A stretch of 64,000 bases of DNA from Mycolicibacterium rhodesiae (GCF_002086695.1 NZ_MVIH01000008.1:62001-126000); one strand, 5' to 3'. Positions 26,372 to 36,200 are shown, counted from the first letter of the stretch. The notes: generated by a model not told the origin, from the sequence alone. Numbers and translations: made by a program.

Positions 26372-26667
26372 TGGCAGAAACAAAGGGCACCAAGCACACT
26401 GAGCGCACCGAGGAGTCGCGCGGCCGTCGCAAGACGGTCATCGGCTACGTGGTCAGTGACAAGATGCAGAAGACGATCGTCGTCGAGCTGGAGTCTCGCA
26501 AGAGCCACCCGCTCTACGGCAAGATCATCCGGACCACGACCAAGGTCAAGGCGCACGACGAGAACGGCGACGCCGGTATCGGCGATCGCGTCTCCCTGAT
26601 GGAGACCCGCCCGTTGTCGGCGACCAAGCGCTGGCGCCTGGTCGAGGTCCTCGAGCGCGCCAAGTAA
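26368..26667 (+). CDS. rpsQ: 30S ribosomal protein S17 with N-terminal extension
   Basis: A 99-residue S17: an acidic/basic extension of about 20 residues followed by the OB-fold core [23 protein letters not shown] at 26368 or ATG at 26371 could be the start, differing by one residue. It is the last gene of this transcription unit, followed by a strong hairpin terminator. Confidence 0.97.
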   Translation: MMAETKGTKHTERTEESRGRRKTVIGYVVSDKMQKTIVVELESRKSHPLYGKIIRTTTKVKAHDENGDAGIGDRVSLMETRPLSATKRWRLVEVLERAK

Positions 26668-26675
26668 TTTCTCTG

Positions 26676-26731
26676 CGCGAGCAGACGTAGAAGCCCCCGC
26701 ACGCCCGGCGTGTCGGGGGCCTTTGCGTCTG
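26676..26731 (+). terminator. Terminator of the S10 operon (copy of a dispersed hairpin element)
   Basis: A stem of GCCCCCG/CGGGGGC with CACGCC/GGCGTG (26693-26720) ends in CTTT. It is set within a larger element that starts with CGCGAGCAGACG (26676-26687) and ends with CGTCTG. A second, more complete copy occurs at 47698-47759, sharing the 13-nt pieces CGCGAGCAGACGT and CGGCGTGTCGGGG. The right outer arm has decayed in this copy. Confidence 0.75.
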
Positions 26732-26798
26732 GTGGCCTTCATGTCAGACTCGTGTCTGCTCGGCATCCCACGGCAGCCTCGAGAAATGGGGAACGCGT

Positions 26799-29150
26799 AT
26801 GACCACGGAGTTCAACGGCAAGATCGAACTGGATATTCGCGATTCCGAGGCGGACTGGGGCCCGTACGCGGCGCCCACTGCGCCGGACAACGCACCCAAC
26901 GTGCTCTACCTGGTGTGGGACGACATCGGCATCGCGACCTGGGATTGCTTCGGTGGGCTGGTGTCCATGCCTGCGATGTCGCGGATCGCCGAGCGCGGGG
27001 TTCGGCTCTCGCAGTTCCACACCACGGCACTGTGTTCCCCGACGCGCGCGTCGCTGCTGACGGGCCGGAACTCGACCACCGTCGGCATGGCGACCGTCGA
27101 AGAATTCACCGATGGTTTCCCCGGTATCAACGGCCGCATTCCCGATGACACCGCGCTGATTTCGGAGGTGTTGGCCGAGCGTGGCTACAACACGTACTGC
27201 GTGGGCAAGTGGCATCTGACGCCGATCGAGGAGTCCAGCCTCGCAGCGACTCGCAGGCATTGGCCGTTGACTCGCGGCTTCGAGCGGTTCTACGGCTTCA
27301 TGGGCGGTGAGACCGATCAGTGGTATCCCGAGCTGATGTACGACAGCCACCCCGTGGAGGCGCCGGCCACTCCGGAGGAGGGCTACCACCTCTCGAAGGA
27401 CCTGGCGGACAAGACAATCGAGTTCATCCGCGATTCCACGATGATCGCTCCCGACAAGCCGTGGTTCACCTACCTGTGCCCGGGGGCCGGACACGCCCCG
27501 CACCATGTGTTCACCGAATGGGCCGACCGCTACTCCGGAACGTTCGACATGGGTTACGAGCGCTACCGCGAGATCGTCCTGGAGAACCAGAAGAAGCTCG
27601 GCATCGTGCCCCCGGACACCGAACTGTCCGCGGTGAATCCGTACTCCGACGTCACCGGGCCCGACGGCCAGCCCTGGCCGGAGGGCGACACCGTGCGACC
27701 GTGGGAATCGCTGTCCGACTCCGAGAAGCGGCTGTTCTCCCGGATGGCCGAGGTGTTCGCCGGATTCCTGTCCTACACCGACGCCCAGATCGGCCGAGTG
27801 CTGGACTATCTCGACGAATCCGGCCAGTTGGACAACACGATCATCGTCGTCATCTCCGACAACGGCGCCAGCGGCGAGGGTGGGCCCAACGGTTCGGTCA
27901 ACGAAGGCAAGTTCTTCAACGGCTACATCGACACCGTCGAAGAGAGCATGCGATTCTTCGACGAGCTGGGCGGTCCCACCACCTACGGTCACTACCCGAT
28001 CGGGTGGGCGATGGCGTTCAACACCCCCTACAAGCTGTACAAGCGCTACGCCTCCCATGAGGGCGGCATCGCCGACACCGCAATCATCTCCTGGCCCAAC
28101 GGGATTGCCGCACACGGTGAAGTGCGGGACAACTACGTCAATGTCAGTGACATCACGCCGACCATCTACGAGCTGCTCGGCATCGACGTCCCGCAAACCG
28201 TGAAGGGGATCGCCCAGAAGCCGCTCGACGGAGTGAGTTTCAAAGCGGCGCTGGAGGATTCGACAGCGAAAACCGGTAAAGAGACCCAGTTCTACACGAT
28301 GCTGGGCACCCGTGGCATCTGGCACAAGGGGTGGTTCGCCAGCGCGGTGCACCCCGCCTCGCCGTCGGGTTGGTCGCATTTCGAGGACGACCGCTGGGAG
28401 CTGTACCACATCGAGAAGGACCGCAGCCAACTCCACGACCTCGCCGCCGAGCATCCTGAGAAGCTCGCCGAATTGCAGAAGCTGTGGTTCAGCGAGGCCG
28501 AGAAATACAACGGCTTGCCGCTGTCCGACCTCAACGTGGGGGAGATGCTGGGCCGCTGGCGGCCCACGCTGGCCGGTGATCGGCCGCGCTACATCTACTA
28601 CCCGAACACCGCGCCGGTCGGGATGGGTGCGTGCGTGAACATCGTCGGCCGCTCGTTCTCCGTGTTGGCCGAAGTGACGATCAGCAGCCCCGACGTGCGC
28701 GGGGTGATGTTCAAGCAGGGGGCCGGCCACGGCGGCTACGTACTGTTCGTCGACGACGGACGGTTGCAGTTCGTCTACAACTTCTTCGGTGAAGACGAAC
28801 AGCGGGTGATCGCCCCGGACCCGCTGCCGCTCGGCGACCACATCTTGGGAGTGGGTTACGCCCGGACCGGAACGGTCGACGGCAGCCACACCCCGGTCGG
28901 TGATGCCACGCTGTACGTCGACGGGGCCGCAGTGGCGACGCTGGCCGGTGTGAAAGCCCACCCGTTCACGTTCGGGTTGGCCGGCGGCGGGGTCAGTGTC
29001 GGCCGGAATCTCGGCCAGGCGGTCTCGGCTGCCTACCAGGCACCTTTCAGTTTCACCGGAGGAACCATCGCGCAGGTCGTGGTCGATGTGTCGGGCACTC
29101 CGTACGTTGACGCGGAGCGGGAGCTCGCGGCGGCCTTCGCCAGGGACTGA
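26799..29150 (+). CDS. atsA: Arylsulfatase of the formylglycine type
   Basis: A 783-residue type I sulfatase, matching Rv0711 in place between rpsQ and the FGE gene. The active site motif CSPTRAS carries Cys79, which must be converted to formylglycine by FGE, whose gene lies nearby. Metal ligands include D41, D42 and the ISDNGAS segment (near 350); residues 208-520 carry the rest of the alkaline-phosphatase-like fold. No signal peptide is visible, suggesting cytoplasmic action on sulfate esters. It has an independent transcription start or readthrough from rpsQ. Confidence 0.93.
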   Translation: MTTEFNGKIELDIRDSEADWGPYAAPTAPDNAPNVLYLVWDDIGIATWDCFGGLVSMPAMSRIAERGVRLSQFHTTALCSPTRASLLTGRNSTTVGMATVEEFTDGFPGINGRIPDDTALISEVLAERGYNTYCVGKWHLTPIEESSLAATRRHWPLTRGFERFYGFMGGETDQWYPELMYDSHPVEAPATPEEGYHLSKDLADKTIEFIRDSTMIAPDKPWFTYLCPGAGHAPHHVFTEWADRYSGTFDMGYERYREIVLENQKKLGIVPPDTELSAVNPYSDVTGPDGQPWPEGDTVRPWESLSDSEKRLFSRMAEVFAGFLSYTDAQIGRVLDYLDESGQLDNTIIVVISDNGASGEGGPNGSVNEGKFFNGYIDTVEESMRFFDELGGPTTYGHYPIGWAMAFNTPYKLYKRYASHEGGIADTAIISWPNGIAAHGEVRDNYVNVSDITPTIYELLGIDVPQTVKGIAQKPLDGVSFKAALEDSTAKTGKETQFYTMLGTRGIWHKGWFASAVHPASPSGWSHFEDDRWELYHIEKDRSQLHDLAAEHPEKLAELQKLWFSEAEKYNGLPLSDLNVGEMLGRWRPTLAGDRPRYIYYPNTAPVGMGACVNIVGRSFSVLAEVTISSPDVRGVMFKQGAGHGGYVLFVDDGRLQFVYNFFGEDEQRVIAPDPLPLGDHILGVGYARTGTVDGSHTPVGDATLYVDGAAVATLAGVKAHPFTFGLAGGGVSVGRNLGQAVSAAYQAPFSFTGGTIAQVVVDVSGTPYVDAERELAAAFARD

Positions 29151-29171
29151 GCACCGCGTCATACTGGAGCG

Positions 29172-29876
29172 GTGACTCGGCTGGTGTGTGCCGCTGCGGC
29201 GGTGATGGTGCTGGCCGTTCCAGGTGTTGCCGCCTGCGCGCGAAACAGCGACGGAAGCGCGGTCCGTGCCGAGACGCCTACCTCGGCCACCAGCGTCGCA
29301 CCCACGTCGGCGTCGCCGTCGACCCGGGAAACCGACGAGCCCGAGTTGTCGCAACCGGGCGTGCTGGAGACCACCGAGGTGCCGGTTCCGCCGAACGCCG
29401 TCGTGTGCCCGCAGGAACTGGAAGGGCAGACGGCGATGGCCGCCGTCGCAGACCCGGCCGCGCCCAAGATCACCATCCGGGTGCCGCCCGGATGGTCGGT
29501 GACCCCCGGCGCCGGCGACGTCGCTGCGTCGCTGTCCGGACCTGACGACATGGTCGCCAAGGTGACCATCGCGGCCACCCCGTTAGATCCGGCCGCCGCC
29601 TTCAGCCGGTACGGCGACGAGCTGATGGCCAAGTATCCGATCAGCACGCTGAGCCTGCTGCCCGGCGACTTCTGCGGATTCAGCGGGCAGAAGCTGATCG
29701 GCACCTGGGCCCAGGATCCGGACGAGTCGCTGGAGTACCACGACCGCATCGCCCACATCTGGACCAACAGCGGCAACTATCTGGTCGCGGTGCACGTGGA
29801 GGCGCCGACGGGAGCTCCCGGCTTCGATGAGGCGGCCTCGGTGCTGACCGACAAGTTCAGCATCGTCATACCCTGA
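29172..29876 (+). CDS. Lipoprotein of unknown function, LpqT/LpqN-like
   Basis: A 234-residue exported lipoprotein: hydrophobic signal sequence, then the lipobox VAAC (Cys22), a Ser/Thr/Pro-rich linker (about 25-60) and a folded domain resembling the LpqN/LpqT mycobacterial family, including IRVPPGWSVTPGAGDV and KLIGTWAQDP. The start is GTG 29172. It lies between the sulfatase and its activator; in M. tuberculosis the two are adjacent, so this gene appears inserted here. Its role is unknown. Confidence 0.75.
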   Translation: MTRLVCAAAAVMVLAVPGVAACARNSDGSAVRAETPTSATSVAPTSASPSTRETDEPELSQPGVLETTEVPVPPNAVVCPQELEGQTAMAAVADPAAPKITIRVPPGWSVTPGAGDVAASLSGPDDMVAKVTIAATPLDPAAAFSRYGDELMAKYPISTLSLLPGDFCGFSGQKLIGTWAQDPDESLEYHDRIAHIWTNSGNYLVAVHVEAPTGAPGFDEAASVLTDKFSIVIP

Positions 29877-29880
29877 AGCC

Positions 29881-30759
29881 ATGCTCACCGACCTCGTCGA
29901 GGTGCCCGGCGGCGCCTTCCGGATGGGGTCGACGAGTTTCTATCCCGAAGAGGCGCCGATCCACACCGTCATCGTGGACGCGTTCGCCATCGAACGGCAC
30001 CCGGTCACCAACGCGCAGTTCGCCGAGTTCGTCGCTGCCACCGGGCATGTCACCGTCGCCGAGAAGCCACTCGACCCGGCGCTGTATCCCGGTGTGCCGC
30101 AAGCAGATCTGCAACCCGGTGCACTGGTGTTCCGGGCCACGGCGGGCCCGGTCGATCTGCGCGACTGGCGACAGTGGTGGGACTGGGCGCCCGGGGCGAC
30201 CTGGCGCGCACCGTTCGGGCCCGGCAGCGACATCGCCGGCAAAGCCGACCATCCCGTCGTGCAGGTGGCCTATCCGGACGCGGCCGCCTACGCGCGGTGG
30301 GCCGGCCGGCGGCTGCCGACGGAGGCGGAATGGGAGTACGCCGCACGAGCCGGCAGCACCACGGACTACGCCTGGGGTGCCGAGCCGACGGTCGACGGAT
30401 CGTTGATGGCCAACACCTGGCAGGGGCGGTTCCCGTACCGCAATGACGGGGCGTTGGGGTGGACGGGGACCTCGCCGGTGGGGACCTTCCCGCCGAACGG
30501 TTTCGGGCTGGTCGACATGATCGGCAACGTGTGGGAGTGGACGACCACGCGGTTCTCGGCGCACCACGTGCTGGACCAAAAGAATTCGTGCTGCCCGCCG
30601 CCTACCGTGCCCGATCCCGCCGTCAGCCAGGCCCTCAAAGGCGGCTCGCATCTGTGCGCGCCGGAGTACTGCCACCGGTACCGGCCCGCCGCGCGCTCAC
30701 CCCAGTCGCAGGACACCTCGACCACCCACATCGGCTTCCGCTGCGTGGCGAGCCTGTAG
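29881..30759 (+). CDS. Formylglycine-generating enzyme (sulfatase-modifying factor)
   Basis: A 292-residue FGE-sulfatase domain protein that oxidises the cysteine of CxPxR sulfatase motifs using oxygen and copper. Features: VPGGAFRMGS at the start, RLPTEAEWEYAARAG in the middle, GFGLVDMIGNVWEWT, and the active-site pair Cys259/Cys264 in HLCAPEYCHR. It is four bases after the lipoprotein gene, and in the same operon as the sulfatase it activates. Homologue: Rv0712. The stop codon lies inside the first copy of a repeat. Confidence 0.92.
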   Translation: MLTDLVEVPGGAFRMGSTSFYPEEAPIHTVIVDAFAIERHPVTNAQFAEFVAATGHVTVAEKPLDPALYPGVPQADLQPGALVFRATAGPVDLRDWRQWWDWAPGATWRAPFGPGSDIAGKADHPVVQVAYPDAAAYARWAGRRLPTEAEWEYAARAGSTTDYAWGAEPTVDGSLMANTWQGRFPYRNDGALGWTGTSPVGTFPPNGFGLVDMIGNVWEWTTTRFSAHHVLDQKNSCCPPPTVPDPAVSQALKGGSHLCAPEYCHRYRPAARSPQSQDTSTTHIGFRCVASL

Positions 30760-30805
30760 TTGTCGACATGTGCACTCGCACTTTGTCGCGATGACTACAG
30801 CCTCG
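30748..30805. repeat. Direct-repeat copy A (hairpin element), left of the truncated gene
   Basis: A 58-bp sequence, 47 of 58 identical to the copy at 31606-31663. Each copy is an imperfect palindrome: the arms here are TGTAGTTGTCGACA and TGTCGCGATGACTACA. It covers the last codons of the FGE gene (AGC CTG TAG). The two copies bracket the truncated AbiEi/DUF559-type gene. Confidence 0.7.
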
Positions 30806-30841
30806 TCGCGGTTTGTCGGCCTCGGTTGCGAACATTCGGTC

Positions 30842-31732
30842 ATGAGGAAGCTCATCGTCGGTAGCCAAGCCCGGCAAGCGGGAGCCCTGACCGAGTACCA
30901 GCTGCGTCGGGGATACGTGCGGTTGCACCGGGATATCTATGTGCCCAAAGGTTATTCGCCAGACCTGATGGACGTCATCGACGGTGCGTGGTTGCGCTCC
31001 GGCCGAAAAGGTGTGGTGGCAGGGATCGCCGCTTCTGCGCTACACGGCGCAGCCTGGGTCGGTGACGACATCACCGTCGAGTTGATCTGGAACAGCACGC
31101 GGCCTCCCGACGGTGTCATCGCCCGCGCGGAACGCTTGGAGCCCGACGAATTCACCACCCTCGACTGCATCGCGGTCACGACCGCAGCTCGAACCGCGTA
31201 CGACCTCGGCAGGCACCTTCCGCGGCTCGAAGCACTGGTACGACTCGACGCGCTCAAACGGGCAACGGCCTTCGTGGACGCCGAGGTGCTCGAACTGACA
31301 CGACGGCACAAGGGCGCGCGGGGCATGCGGCAGCTGCTCGAACTGCTGCCGCTGGTGGACGGTGGGGCGGCCTCGCCGCAAGAGACGCGACTGCGACTGC
31401 TGTATCTCGACGCCGGCTTTCCACGGCCGACCACGCAGGTCCCGGTGTTCGAAGGGCGCTGGAAGGTTGTGCGCCGGCTGGACATGGGGTGGGAGGACTT
31501 GAAGGTCGCATACGTGCGGCACTCGTCGGGCGCGGATGGGACGGTCGGCTCCGTCCGTCCCGGCGAAACCGCTGGTGGCGGCCGCCGACCATGCTGGGCG
31601 ACGCAGCGAGCCTGTAGTTGGCGACAGGTCCACTCTCGTTTTGTGTCGATAACGACAGCCTGGGCGGCTGATCCGCCGGCTGGGGTGAACTGCGGCGATT
31701 TGGAGCTTTTTCGCTCGTCAACTAGCATGTAG
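30842..31732 (+). pseudogene. Truncated AbiEi/DUF559-type gene
   Basis: Starting at the ATG reading MRKLIVGSQARQAG, the first 215 or so residues match the mycobacterial family with an N-terminal AbiEi-like winged-helix domain and a C-terminal Vsr-like (PD-(D/E)XK) nuclease domain. The family normally continues after LDMGWEDLKVA with VEYDGDHH; here the sequence turns into unrelated residues (YVRHSSGADGTVG and so on) just at that point, and no other frame restores it. The nuclease core is therefore missing, and the remaining reading frame runs through repeat copy B. Most likely a decaying gene. A 24-bp hairpin (GGGACGG/CCGTCCC, 31538-31561) lies at the break. Confidence 0.6.
31606..31663. repeat. 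Direct-repeat copy B (hairpin element), right of the truncated gene
   Basis: Paired with copy A; the outer arms CTGTAGTTGGCGACA and TGTCGATAACGACAG are complementary at 12 of 15 positions. Same orientation as copy A. It lies 37 bp before the rplN promoter and may terminate or insulate upstream transcription. Confidence 0.7.
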
Positions 31733-31741
31733 GGGTTGCCT
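31700..31741 (+). promoter_or_regulatory. Promoter of the spc operon (rplN onwards)
   Basis: TTGGAG (31700-31705) and TAGCAT (31723-31728) lie 17 bp apart. After the -10 come four bases and then GGGTTGCCT (31733-31741), the same nine bases at the same distance as in the S10 promoter. The leader to rplN is about 125 bases and shows no obvious ORF. Confidence 0.65.
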
Positions 31742-31864
31742 AGGGCAGACCTCGGTTATCTCCACGTGAGAAAACCCTGCGTGCTCTTTGGGTAGCAAGA
31801 ACAAGACCGCGCACGTCAGGTCGGCATCTGCCGTGCACACAGTTAACCAGGTCGAGGAGATCTA

Positions 31865-32233
31865 GTGATTCAGCAGGAATCGCGGCTCAAGGTCGCCGAC
31901 AACACGGGCGCCAAGGAGATCTTGTGCATCCGTGTTCTGGGTGGCTCGTCGCGGCGCTACGCCGGCATCGGCGACGTCATCGTGGCGACCGTCAAGGACG
32001 CCATCCCCGGTGGCAACGTCAAGCGCGGTGACGTGGTCAAGGCCGTCGTGGTGCGCACCGTGAAGGAACGTCGCCGCGCCGACGGCAGCTACATCAAGTT
32101 CGACGAGAACGCCGCCGTCATCATCAAGAACGACAACGACCCGCGAGGCACCCGCATCTTCGGCCCGGTCGGTCGTGAACTGCGCGAGAAGAAGTTCATG
32201 AAGATCGTCTCGCTGGCCCCGGAGGTTTTGTAA
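31865..32233 (+). CDS. rplN: 50S ribosomal protein L14
   Basis: A 122-residue L14 ([40 protein letters not shown]), at the interface with the 30S subunit. GTG start preceded by GAGGAGATC. First gene of the second ribosomal operon. Confidence 0.98.
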
Positions 32234-32551
32234 ATGAAGGTCCACAAGGGCGACACCGTGCTCGTCATCGCCGGTAAGGACAAGGGCGCCAAGGGCAAGG
32301 TCCTGCAGGCCTACCCGGCCCGCAACCGCGTCCTCGTCGAGGGCGTCAACCGGATCAAGAAGCACACCGCGCAGTCGGCGAACGAGCGCGGTGCATCCTC
32401 GGGCGGCATCGTCACTCAGGAAGCTCCGATCCACGTGTCCAACGTGATGGTGGTCGACTCCGACGGCAAGCCGACCCGCGTCGGCGTGCGCCGCGACGAG
32501 GAGACCGGCAAGAACGTTCGCATCGCCAAGAGCAACGGCAAGGACCTCTGA
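32234..32551 (+). CDS. rplX: 50S ribosomal protein L24
   Basis: A 105-residue L24 with the KOW motif near the start ([21 protein letters not shown]) and [12 protein letters not shown], an early assembly protein. Directly abuts rplN. Confidence 0.98.
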   Translation: MKVHKGDTVLVIAGKDKGAKGKVLQAYPARNRVLVEGVNRIKKHTAQSANERGASSGGIVTQEAPIHVSNVMVVDSDGKPTRVGVRRDEETGKNVRIAKSNGKDL

Positions 32552-32556
32552 GAGAT

Positions 32557-33120
32557 ATGACTACCGCAGAAAAAGTTCAGCCCCGGCTGAAGGCGCGCTA
32601 CCGCGAAGAAATCAAGGACGCGCTCAACAAAGAGTTCAACTACGCCAACGTCATGCAGATCCCCGGCGTGGTCAAGGTCGTCGTCAACATGGGTGTCGGT
32701 GACGCCGCCCGCGACGCCAAGCTGATCAACGGCGCGGTCAACGACCTGGCGCTGATCACCGGCCAGAAGCCGGAGATCCGCAAGGCCCGCAAGTCGATCG
32801 CACAGTTCAAGCTGCGCGAAGGCATGCCGATCGGTGCGCGGGTGACCCTGCGCGGCGACCGGATGTGGGAGTTCCTCGACCGGCTGGTGTCGATCGCACT
32901 GCCGCGTATCCGCGACTTCCGCGGCCTGAGCCCCAAGCAGTTCGACGGCCACGGCAACTACACCTTCGGACTCGCTGAGCAGTCGGTGTTCCACGAGATC
33001 GACGTCGATTCGATCGACCGTCCGCGCGGCATGGACATCACCGTCGTCACCTCGGCGACCAACGACGACGAAGGTCGGGCGCTGCTGCGCGCGCTGGGCT
33101 TCCCCTTCAAGGAGAACTGA
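32557..33120 (+). CDS. rplE: 50S ribosomal protein L5
   Basis: A 187-residue L5 ([37 protein letters not shown]), contacting 5S rRNA and P-site tRNA. It follows rplX by five bases. Confidence 0.98.
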   Translation: MTTAEKVQPRLKARYREEIKDALNKEFNYANVMQIPGVVKVVVNMGVGDAARDAKLINGAVNDLALITGQKPEIRKARKSIAQFKLREGMPIGARVTLRGDRMWEFLDRLVSIALPRIRDFRGLSPKQFDGHGNYTFGLAEQSVFHEIDVDSIDRPRGMDITVVTSATNDDEGRALLRALGFPFKEN

Positions 33121-33124
33121 GCAG

Positions 33125-33310
33125 ATGGCAAAGAAGGCACTGGTCAACAAGGCCAATAAGAAGCCGAAGTTCGCCGTGCGGGCGTACACCCGCTGCAACA
33201 GGTGCGGACGTCCGCACGCCGTGTTCCGCAAGTTCGGCCTGTGCCGAATCTGCTTGCGCGAGATGGCACATGCCGGCGAACTGCCCGGTGTGCAGAAGTC
33301 CAGCTGGTAA
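33125..33310 (+). CDS. rpsZ: 30S ribosomal protein S14, zinc (type Z) form
   Basis: A 61-residue S14 with the four zinc cysteines Cys24, Cys27, Cys40 and Cys43 ([15 protein letters not shown]). This is the zinc-dependent paralogue; mycobacteria keep a zinc-free version elsewhere for zinc starvation. In the spc operon position. Confidence 0.97.
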   Translation: MAKKALVNKANKKPKFAVRAYTRCNRCGRPHAVFRKFGLCRICLREMAHAGELPGVQKSSW

Positions 33311-33398
33311 CAGACCCCTACAGAACAGGTGCGCAGCAGGCCCCCGAGGGAATCGACCCGAGTGGGAACCGTTGCGAGGAAGGTAGACAGGCCCAGTC

Positions 33399-33797
33399 AT
33401 GACCATGACGGACCCGATCGCAGACTTTTTGACACGTCTGCGCAACGCCAATTCGGCGTATCACGACGAAGTGACCCTGCCGCACTCGAAGATCAAGGCG
33501 AACATCGCCGAGATCCTCAAGAGCGAGGGGTACATCAGCGATTTCCGCACCGAGGATGCTCGGGTCGGCAAGTCACTTGTTGTCCAGCTCAAGTACGGCC
33601 CCAACCGGGAGCGCAGCCTCGCCGGGCTGCGCCGGGTGTCCAAGCCCGGTCTGCGGGTGTACGCGAAATCCACCAATCTGCCGCGGGTTCTCGGTGGGCT
33701 TGGCGTGGCGATCATCTCCACGTCGTCCGGCCTGCTGACCGACCGCCAGGCGTCCCGACAGGGCGTGGGCGGCGAAGTCCTCGCTTACGTCTGGTAG
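33399..33797 (+). CDS. rpsH: 30S ribosomal protein S8
   Basis: A 132-residue S8 ([30 protein letters not shown] segment near the end). It binds the central domain of 16S rRNA; in E. coli it represses its own spc operon. It is 88 bases after rpsZ, the largest gap within this operon. Confidence 0.98.
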   Translation: MTMTDPIADFLTRLRNANSAYHDEVTLPHSKIKANIAEILKSEGYISDFRTEDARVGKSLVVQLKYGPNRERSLAGLRRVSKPGLRVYAKSTNLPRVLGGLGVAIISTSSGLLTDRQASRQGVGGEVLAYVW

Positions 33798-33818
33798 CGG
33801 GATAGGAGAAGCAGAACT

Positions 33819-34358
33819 ATGTCGCGTATTGGTAAGCAGCCGGTGGCCATTCCCGCCGGAGTTGATGTGACGATCGACGGTCAGAACCTGTCGGTCAAGG
33901 GCCCGAAGGGCACGCTGGAGCTGGCGATCGCCGAGCCGATCACCGTGTCGCGCAGCGACGACGGCGCCATCGTGGTGAGCAGGCCCGACGACGAGCGGCG
34001 CAGCCGTTCGCTGCACGGGCTGTCGCGCACGCTGGTGTCCAACCTGGTGACCGGTGTGACCCAGGGTTACACCACGAAGATGGAGATCTTCGGCGTCGGT
34101 TACCGCGTTCAGCTCAAGGGCAGCAACCTCGAGTTCGCGCTCGGGTACAGCCATCCCGTGGTCATCGAGGCCCCGGAGGGCATCACCTTCGCGGTGGAGA
34201 CGCCCACCAAGTTCTCGATCTCGGGTATCGACAAGCAGAAGGTCGGCCAGATCTCGGCGAACATCCGTCGGCTGCGCCGCCCGGACCCGTACAAGGGCAA
34301 GGGCGTGCGGTACGAGGGTGAGCAGATCCGCCGCAAGGTCGGAAAGACAGGTAAGTAA
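33819..34358 (+). CDS. rplF: 50S ribosomal protein L6
   Basis: A 179-residue L6 ([40 protein letters not shown]), close to the factor-binding centre. Ends three bases before rplR. Confidence 0.98.
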   Translation: MSRIGKQPVAIPAGVDVTIDGQNLSVKGPKGTLELAIAEPITVSRSDDGAIVVSRPDDERRSRSLHGLSRTLVSNLVTGVTQGYTTKMEIFGVGYRVQLKGSNLEFALGYSHPVVIEAPEGITFAVETPTKFSISGIDKQKVGQISANIRRLRRPDPYKGKGVRYEGEQIRRKVGKTGK

Positions 34359-34361
34359 GCC

Positions 34362-34769
34362 ATGGCTCAAGCACAGAAGGCAGCCAACGATCGGACGCCG
34401 GTCGGCACGAGTGTCTCGGCCGCGCGCCGGGTTTCGCGCCTGCGTCGGCACAACCGGCTGCGTAAGAAGGTCGTCGGCACCGCCGAGCGGCCGCGTCTCG
34501 TGGTCAACCGCTCCTCGCGGCACATCCACGTGCAGCTCGTCAACGATGCCGAAGGTGTCACGGTCGCTGCGGCCTCGTCCATCGAGGCCGACGTCCGCGC
34601 TGTCGAGGGCGACAAGAAGGCCCACAGCGTGCGTGTCGGTCAGCTGATCGCCGAGCGCGCCAAGGCCGCAGGCGTCGAGGCCGTGGTGTTCGACCGCGGC
34701 GGCAACACCTACGGCGGTCGCATCGCGGCGCTGGCCGACGCGGCTCGCGAGAACGGACTGAAATTCTAA
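34362..34769 (+). CDS. rplR: 50S ribosomal protein L18
   Basis: A 135-residue L18 with an N-terminal extension of some 18 residues, then [20 protein letters not shown] and [20 protein letters not shown]. Binds 5S rRNA. Confidence 0.98.
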   Translation: MAQAQKAANDRTPVGTSVSAARRVSRLRRHNRLRKKVVGTAERPRLVVNRSSRHIHVQLVNDAEGVTVAAASSIEADVRAVEGDKKAHSVRVGQLIAERAKAAGVEAVVFDRGGNTYGGRIAALADAARENGLKF

Positions 34770-34794
34770 TGACTGCTTATAACGGAAGGACCGC

Positions 34795-35511
34795 ATGATG
34801 GCGGAGCAGACCGCAGCCGGCAGCGCGCCGGATACCGGCGCCCCCTCAGCCGGCACCCGTACCGACGTACAGCGCGGCGGACGTGACGACCGCGGCGGCC
34901 GTGGTCGTCGCGACGATCGTGGCGACCGCGGTGGACGTGGTGGCCGCGACGGCGGCGAGAAGAGCAACTACCTCGAGCGCGTCGTCACGATCAACCGGGT
35001 TTCCAAGGTGGTCAAGGGTGGTCGGCGCTTCAGCTTCACCGCCCTGGTCATCGTCGGCGACGGCAACGGTCTGGTCGGCGTCGGCTACGGCAAGGCCAAA
35101 GAGGTGCCCGCCGCGATCGCCAAGGGTGTCGAGGAAGCTCGCAAGAACTTCTTCCGCGTCCCGCTGATCGGTGGCACCGTCACCCATCCCGTGCAGGGCG
35201 AAGCGGCGGCCGGTGTCGTCATGCTGCGTCCGGCCAGCCCCGGTACCGGTGTCATCGCCGGTGGCGCGTGCCGTGCCGTGCTGGAATGCGCTGGCGTGCA
35301 CGACGTTCTGGCCAAGTCGCTGGGCAGCGACAACGCGATCAACGTGGTCCATGCCACCGTTGCCGCGCTCAAGCTGCTGCAGCGTCCTGAAGAGGTGGCC
35401 GCTCGTCGCGGGCTGCCGATCGAAGACGTTGCGCCCGCAGGCATGCTGCGCGCACGTCGGGAGAGCGAAGCGCTGGCTGCCGCAGCAGCGCGTGGTGAAG
35501 GAAGCGCATAA
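34795..35511 (+). CDS. rpsE: 30S ribosomal protein S5 with a Gly/Arg/Asp-rich N-terminal extension
   Basis: A 238-residue S5. The first 60 residues are low-complexity, with RGG- and RDD-rich repeats; the folded core begins at [20 protein letters not shown]. The extension is longer than in most bacteria and recalls RNA-binding RGG segments. Start at either of two adjacent ATG codons. Confidence 0.97.
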   Translation: MMAEQTAAGSAPDTGAPSAGTRTDVQRGGRDDRGGRGRRDDRGDRGGRGGRDGGEKSNYLERVVTINRVSKVVKGGRRFSFTALVIVGDGNGLVGVGYGKAKEVPAAIAKGVEEARKNFFRVPLIGGTVTHPVQGEAAAGVVMLRPASPGTGVIAGGACRAVLECAGVHDVLAKSLGSDNAINVVHATVAALKLLQRPEEVAARRGLPIEDVAPAGMLRARRESEALAAAAARGEGSA

Positions 35512-35513
35512 CC

Positions 35514-35708
35514 ATGGCAGAGCTGAAGATCACCCAGGTGCGCGGCATCATCGGTGCCCGCTGGAAGCAGCGTGAAAGCCTGCGGACCCTGGGTCTGAGG
35601 AAGATTCGCCAGACGGTGGTTCGCGAGGACAACCCGCAGACGCGCGGCCTGATCAAGGCTGTGCACCACCTCGTTGAAGTAGAAGAAGTGGTTGAGGCTA
35701 AATCATGA
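35514..35708 (+). CDS. rpmD: 50S ribosomal protein L30
   Basis: A 64-residue L30 ([20 protein letters not shown]) with [13 protein letters not shown] central segment. Overlaps rplO by 4 bases (ATGA). Confidence 0.97.
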   Translation: MAELKITQVRGIIGARWKQRESLRTLGLRKIRQTVVREDNPQTRGLIKAVHHLVEVEEVVEAKS

Positions 35709-36148
35709 GCGTCATCAAGCTGCACGACCTGAAGCCGGCCCCCGGCTCCAAGACCGCGAAGACTCGCGTCGGTCGCGGTGAGGGCTCCAAGGGTAAGACG
35801 GCCGGTCGTGGCACCAAGGGCACCAAGGCCCGCAAGAACGTGCCGGTGACCTTTGAGGGTGGGCAGATGCCGATCCACATGCGGCTGCCCAAGCTCAAGG
35901 GCTTCCGTAACCGGTTCCGCACCGAGTACGCCGTCGTCAACGTCGGCGACCTGAACAAGGCCTTCCCCGAGGGCGGCACCGTCGGTGTCGACGACCTGGT
36001 AGACAAGGGCCTCGTTCGCAAGAACGTGCTCGTCAAGGTCCTCGGCGACGGCAAGCTGACCGCCAAGGTCGACATCACCGCCCACAAGTTCAGTGGCAGC
36101 GCCCGTGAGGCCATCACCGCCGCAGGTGGTTCGGTCACCGAGCTGTAG
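35705..36148 (+). CDS. rplO: 50S ribosomal protein L15
   Basis: A 147-residue L15 ([40 protein letters not shown]). Last gene of the operon here; a strong terminator follows, so secY (often the next gene) is transcribed separately, about 7 kb on. Confidence 0.98.
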   Translation: MSVIKLHDLKPAPGSKTAKTRVGRGEGSKGKTAGRGTKGTKARKNVPVTFEGGQMPIHMRLPKLKGFRNRFRTEYAVVNVGDLNKAFPEGGTVGVDDLVDKGLVRKNVLVKVLGDGKLTAKVDITAHKFSGSAREAITAAGGSVTEL

Positions 36149-36169
36149 AAGAACCAAGTACCACGAAGA

Positions 36170-36194
36170 AGCCCCGCCCAGGCGGGGCTTTTTT
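36170..36194 (+). terminator. Rho-independent terminator after rplO
   Basis: The stem AGCCCCGCC (36170-36178) pairs with GGCGGGGCT (36181-36189) and is followed by five more T residues. The CA loop makes it very tight. It may also serve the convergent LLM gene. Confidence 0.92.
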
Positions 36195-36200
36195 CGTTGT

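Noticed and set aside
26739..29354. 871-codon minus-strand open frame opposite the arylsulfatase
   Set aside because: Its sequence is low-complexity Arg/Gly/Val/His typical of an antisense shadow in GC-rich DNA; the plus strand encodes a complete sulfatase.
31500..31732. Frameshifted nuclease half of the DUF559-type gene
   Set aside because: The other two frames after LDMGWEDLKVA do not show the expected EYDGDHH pattern, so the region is deleted rather than frameshifted.
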